A stretch of DNA of 64,000 nt from Ailanthus altissimus (taxonomy: Eukaryota > Streptophyta > Magnoliopsida > Sapindales > Simaroubaceae), in assembly GCA_946807835.1 (NCBI GenBank), contig OX327695.1, forward strand, positions 24,162,501 through 24,226,500, written 5' to 3'. A model generated the notes under the pieces. It made no database searches, had not been told where the DNA came from, and saw only the letters and a program-made list of their open reading frames with translations. Positions 60,295 through 64,000 of the stretch are shown piece after piece. Every line of letters begins with the position of its first letter. Position 1 is the first letter of the stretch. The position numbers and the translations under genes were made by a program.

Positions 60295-63251
60295 ATGCCC
60301 AAAACCCTGAAAGAAAGCAAAGCAACCCCTCAAACCCACAGCAACAATGGCCAGAAGGATTCAGGTATCTCACTCTATGAACAGTCCAGAGAAGAGAGAA
60401 TCAAAGAGAACCTTCAACGAATGCAAAAACTTGGCATTGTTGACCTTTCTCTCAAGCTTAACTCAGCTGTCCGTCCTAAACGTACACCCAAAAAGTCTGC
60501 CTTTGACTCTCAGCGGTCCACTCCCTTGCTTCCATCTGGATCTGTCCGTCGCTCCTCCAGGTGACTTTATCACTTTACTCATTACTTACCGTCTTTGGGT
60601 TGGTTTCACTTTTGATTGTATGAAAGTTTTGATTTTTCTCTTTTTTTTGGGGGGGTATGTCGAAAAAAGTTTTGAGCTTTGATTAAAGTATGAACCATTA
60701 CTATCTTGTGAGTAATCACTGTCATTTGTTTTGGCTTCACTTTTGATTGTTGAATTATTTTTTTTCCGTGTATGTTGAAAAAGCTTTGAGCTTTGAATAT
60801 GAGTAAGAGGTCGTTAGAAGCGAAAGTTAGTTTCTTTGCTTTGTATTTTTTTAAGTAATCTAGGCGATTAAATATTTGTTTGATTTTGGTACTATGCGGT
60901 CCTGATGCTTCAGAATACTACGTTGGTTTGTGTTATTGTTTGTGAAACTTGAATAAACTCATGGAGGAAACTGAAGTACACATGGGACTTTAAAATGGAA
61001 TATGTTAGGCCATTAATAGGTCACACTGTGCTGTTGATTTATAGTTATGTGAGGGATTTTTGTGATTTTTATTTGGATATGACCTTTTATTTTCCTTTTT
61101 TTTTGTTCTCTGTTCTGGGTGGCATAGGCTGCAAAATGCAACACCGGTTAGCTACTCGGAAGTAGTGTCAAAGAAGGATAAGGTTTTGAAGAAAAAGAAT
61201 GTGAGGCTGGAGGAGGGCTCAAAGCTAGAGGTTTATAGAGAGGAGCATGAAAAGCTGTTGGGTAATACTGAGAGAAGTTGGACACTTTTTGTGGACGGGT
61301 ATGGGAAAGATGGAAAGCGAATTTATGATCCCGTGAAGGGGAAGACTTGCCATCAATGCAGGTGAGGTGTATTGTACTCTATGTGTATGGTACTAAAGTT
61401 GTAACTGTTATTTGACAGGATACTAAACATGATCTGTAACATTGCCAACTATTGGGGACTTGACAGTTTTTCGGCAATTTATGGCCTAAAATTACAAATA
61501 AATAAGCTTTAGACGAAAGACAATTATTGAAGTGGAAGATCACAGATGATGAGAACAATTTTTCCTTCTCTTCTTGATCGTATTTAAGTTTGTGTGGAAA
61601 TGAAGACGTTATGCTTTCATCTTGTGCATACTGATTTTGTTTGGAAACGAAGACATTATGCTTTCATCTTTCAGCAATGGTATCAAAATCTGAGTTTTTT
61701 ATTTTCTAGTGAACATTGCCAAAATGGTCTGATTTTACCAAATAATAAAGCTAGTTAAAATATATATTTGAGCTTTTGTAAGCAGTAACAGCTTGACAGT
61801 TGGGGATCAACTGGTGATGGTGACTGTGGGTGCAGTGGCCTATAGCAGGGTGATAGTGAACCTGGATAAAATGGGGGCAGGATGTGGAATGTTTCTTGCA
61901 ACTGGGCTAGCTTGGTGGTTGTCTGGCGGTCGAAGCAGCCAAGTATAGAGGAGGGGGGGTTTGCGCTTGTTGGTGCTGGAAGGGAGAGAAGCGAGTAATT
62001 AAGTTATTACTATTATACATTACATATTGTTCATAATCATTTCTATTGATTGATTAAAATACCTTAGTAGTTTATTTATAGTTATAGAACTATCAACAAG
62101 GTCCTACTTAGTCTTACTAAAGTAATTGGTACAAGTATTGCATTGAGTGAACTTGTCTTTCAGTCAATAGCAGCATACATGTTACTTCTCTAAAATTTTG
62201 AATCTCTTGTCATTTAAGGTTAGCAAATCTTATAGGACTCAGAAGTTAAGATATTTTTCTGTTATAAGTGACATATATATATATATATATATATCTCTTT
62301 CTCACATAAAAGTTTAAATCTTGCCTAATGGAGAGAATGAGACATCTACAAGGTACAATAAAGAATGTTGAATCTGTATCTCTGCTTGGAAATACACCTT
62401 TGCTTTAGTTGTAGTTTAGGAAGATCTGGATAATAGTGAACCTGGATAAAATGGGGGCAGGATGCGAAATGTTTCTTGCAACTAGGCTACTTGGTGGTTG
62501 TCTGGCGGTCGAAGCAGCCAAGTAGGGAGGAGGGGGGGTTTGCGTTTGTTGGTGCTAGAAGGGAAAGAAGCAAGTAATTAAGTTATTACCATTATTCATT
62601 ACATATTGTTCATAATCAGTTCTATTGATTGATTAAAATACCTTAGTAGTTTATTTATAGTTATAGAACTATCAACAAGGTCCTACTTAAGTCTTACTGA
62701 AGTAATTGGTACAAGTATTGCATTGAGTGAACTTGCCTTTCAGTCAATAGCAGCATACATGTTACTTCGCTAAAATTTTGAATCTCTTGTCATTTATGGT
62801 TAGCAAGTCTTATAGGACTCGGAAGTTAAGATATGTTTTCTGTTATAAGTGACATATATATATATATATATGTATATATCTTTCTCACATTAAAGTTTAA
62901 ATCTTGCCTAATGGAGAGAATGAGACATCTACAAGGTACAATAAAAATGTTGAATCTGTATCTCTGCTTGGAAATACACCTTTGCTTTAGTTGTAGTTTA
63001 GGAAGATCTTATTTTAGATACTATCAAAGTTTTTATTTCCTTGTATTAATCTATTATTCTTAGCACACCTGCAGATGAATCTAAGGTGCTTTATTAAGTA
63101 TCTATATCCCTGCCCCAAAAGAATTGAATTAATTTCACTTATCAAAGATGGAAATATTGTTTTACAGGCAAAAAACTCTTGGTCATCGAACTCACTGCTG
63201 CGAATGCAATATGGTACAAGGACAGTTCTGTGGAGATTGTTTATACATGAG
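60295..63251 (+). CDS. CDCA7-like 4CXXC (zf-4CXXC_R1) protein, 5' part, runs off the right edge
   Basis: Exons 60295-60560, 61128-61361 and 63168-63251, all GT-AG and in phase, give the first ~194 residues. The acidic/basic N-terminus contains SLYEQSREERIKENLQRMQK and LGIVDLSLKL, conserved in plant members. Then RRSSRLQN, VSYSEVV, SWTLFVDGYGKDGKRIYDP, and the start of the zinc region: CHQC, CCEC and CGDC pairs in TCHQCRQKTLGHRTHCCECN and MVQGQFCGDCLYMR. The family (CDCA7; 'monoamine oxidase A repressor R1' domain) partners HELLS/DDM1-type remodellers in DNA methylation in animals and plants. No further exon is found to 64000, so the rest of the domain lies outside. The start is the ATG at 60295; an in-frame TTG upstream is not a credible start. 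Confidence 0.88.
61853..62428. repeat. tandem duplication in CDCA7-like intron 2, copy 1
   Basis: About 576 bp from ATAGTGAACCTGGATAAAAT to GTAGTTTAGGAAGATCT, repeated directly at an offset of 580 bp. It includes a GA/G-rich block (GAGGAGGGGGGGTTTGCG) and a (TA)n microsatellite near 62273-62295. Confidence 0.9.
62432..63009. repeat. tandem duplication in CDCA7-like intron 2, copy 2
   Basis: Nearly identical to copy 1 by eye, with scattered single-base changes (GATGTGGAATG versus GATGCGAAATG) and a different (TA)n length near 62852-62876. The high similarity indicates a recent event. Confidence 0.9.
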
Positions 63252-64000
63252 GTATAATTTAAAAATTATTATTATTATTGACTTCCTTGGCATTTGTCCT
63301 CAGTCTGATTCCACAGTTTTGAGCTGTTGCTCATTTAATTTTAATTGTAAATCTCTTAATATTCTCCAGTAAAATAGTCACAAATACTATAATTGGTAAT
63401 TTTATATCTTACTCCACTTTGCATATGATGTATCATATAAAAGTAGACATGTCCTGCATTTTTCTTTCTGTGACATCTCATAGGTCTGGATTTTTCTTTA
63501 TTGGATCTAGCATAATCAACTTAGGGGCGATGAACTGACAGCATTATATTTTTGAATGTCAATATTTCCTTTTTATAGTACCAGAGTAAGTAATCCCTTT
63601 ATGATTGCCTCATGATGGAAGTAGTATTTCTTATAGAACTTGCAGTATAAATAACTTAAGCTAGCTTTGTGTCACTGCATGCAGATTGGATGTCGTAAGC
63701 TCATTCATTTCCATATTTCCACTCCTGTGGACACTGTAGCTAGATGCTGATCCAAACAATTTCCCAGCATCAGCTCTGTAATTTTTCTGGGCTTATAGAT
63801 AGCCAAGAATTAGAGAACATAAACTCCTTTGGCTAGTTATGATAATTATGATTCCGATCTTTATATTTATGTACATTATTCAAATAATTTTTGTATTTTC
63901 TGATACCTATTAAAGGTTCTATTAGATATATGGGTATAATTTCACAATAATATATCACCCCAGTTCTTTTGGGCTGTAATCTTGATCACATTTTCAGCTT
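63252..64000 (+). other. CDCA7-like intron 3, extends past the window
   Basis: Starts with GTATAA donor. I found no exon continuing the zinc-finger region before the window end. Confidence 0.6.

Noticed and set aside
1..64000. CRISPR array, prophage or bacterial operon structure
   Set aside because: The DNA is plant nuclear with spliced genes; no regularly spaced identical repeats with unique spacers were seen.

Overview
The window looks like AT-rich nuclear DNA of a eudicot plant. Genes are split by many short GT-AG introns, and the protein families are plant-typical: an E-class PPR protein, a Dof zinc-finger factor, a GDSL lipase, the FG nucleoporin NUP58, plant LINES and a CDCA7-like 4CXXC protein. 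The gene-poor half is filled by nested LTR retrotransposons. I do not name a species.

Layout. (1) 1-12.4 kb, gene-dense: an 11-exon LINES-family gene (minus) and a single-exon PPR gene (plus) diverge from a 285-bp shared promoter; a 6-exon NUP58 gene (minus) lies tail-to-tail with the PPR gene. (2) 12.4-21.7 kb, no gene seen: an AT-rich hairpin, a degenerate ~110-bp repeat field, a GC-rich island, four joined copies of one MITE family, and a SINE-like fragment. (3) 21.7-28.8 kb: a Dof transcription factor (minus) and a 5-exon GDSL esterase/lipase with intact catalytic blocks (minus). (4) 31.4-58.7 kb: one nested transposon block. An old element with Transposase_28-type gag-like remnants and ~80-bp internal minisatellites is interrupted by a 2.2-kb LTR-like element, a 2.85-kb LTR-like element and a complete but dead Ty3/Gypsy element (41504-56910, minus). 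The Gypsy element itself carries a 1.56-kb solo LTR in its 3' LTR and a 2.0-kb LTR-like element in its integrase. Target-site duplications are visible for most of these. (5) 60.3-64 kb: the 5' part of a CDCA7-like gene (plus) that runs off the right edge, with a ~580-bp tandem duplication in intron 2.

Most notable: between integrase and 3' LTR, the Gypsy element carries an intron-free, stop-bearing copy of a LOG cytokinin-activating enzyme gene in sense orientation, next to a second open, unrecognised 142-codon frame. This suggests host-gene capture by the retrotransposon or a retrocopy landing inside it. The host genes themselves look intact and are housekeeping or regulatory; they do not form a pathway. 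Exon boundaries were worked out by hand from GT/AG sites, reading phase and family resemblance; for LINES, NUP58 and GDSL the exon lengths sum exactly to whole codons.
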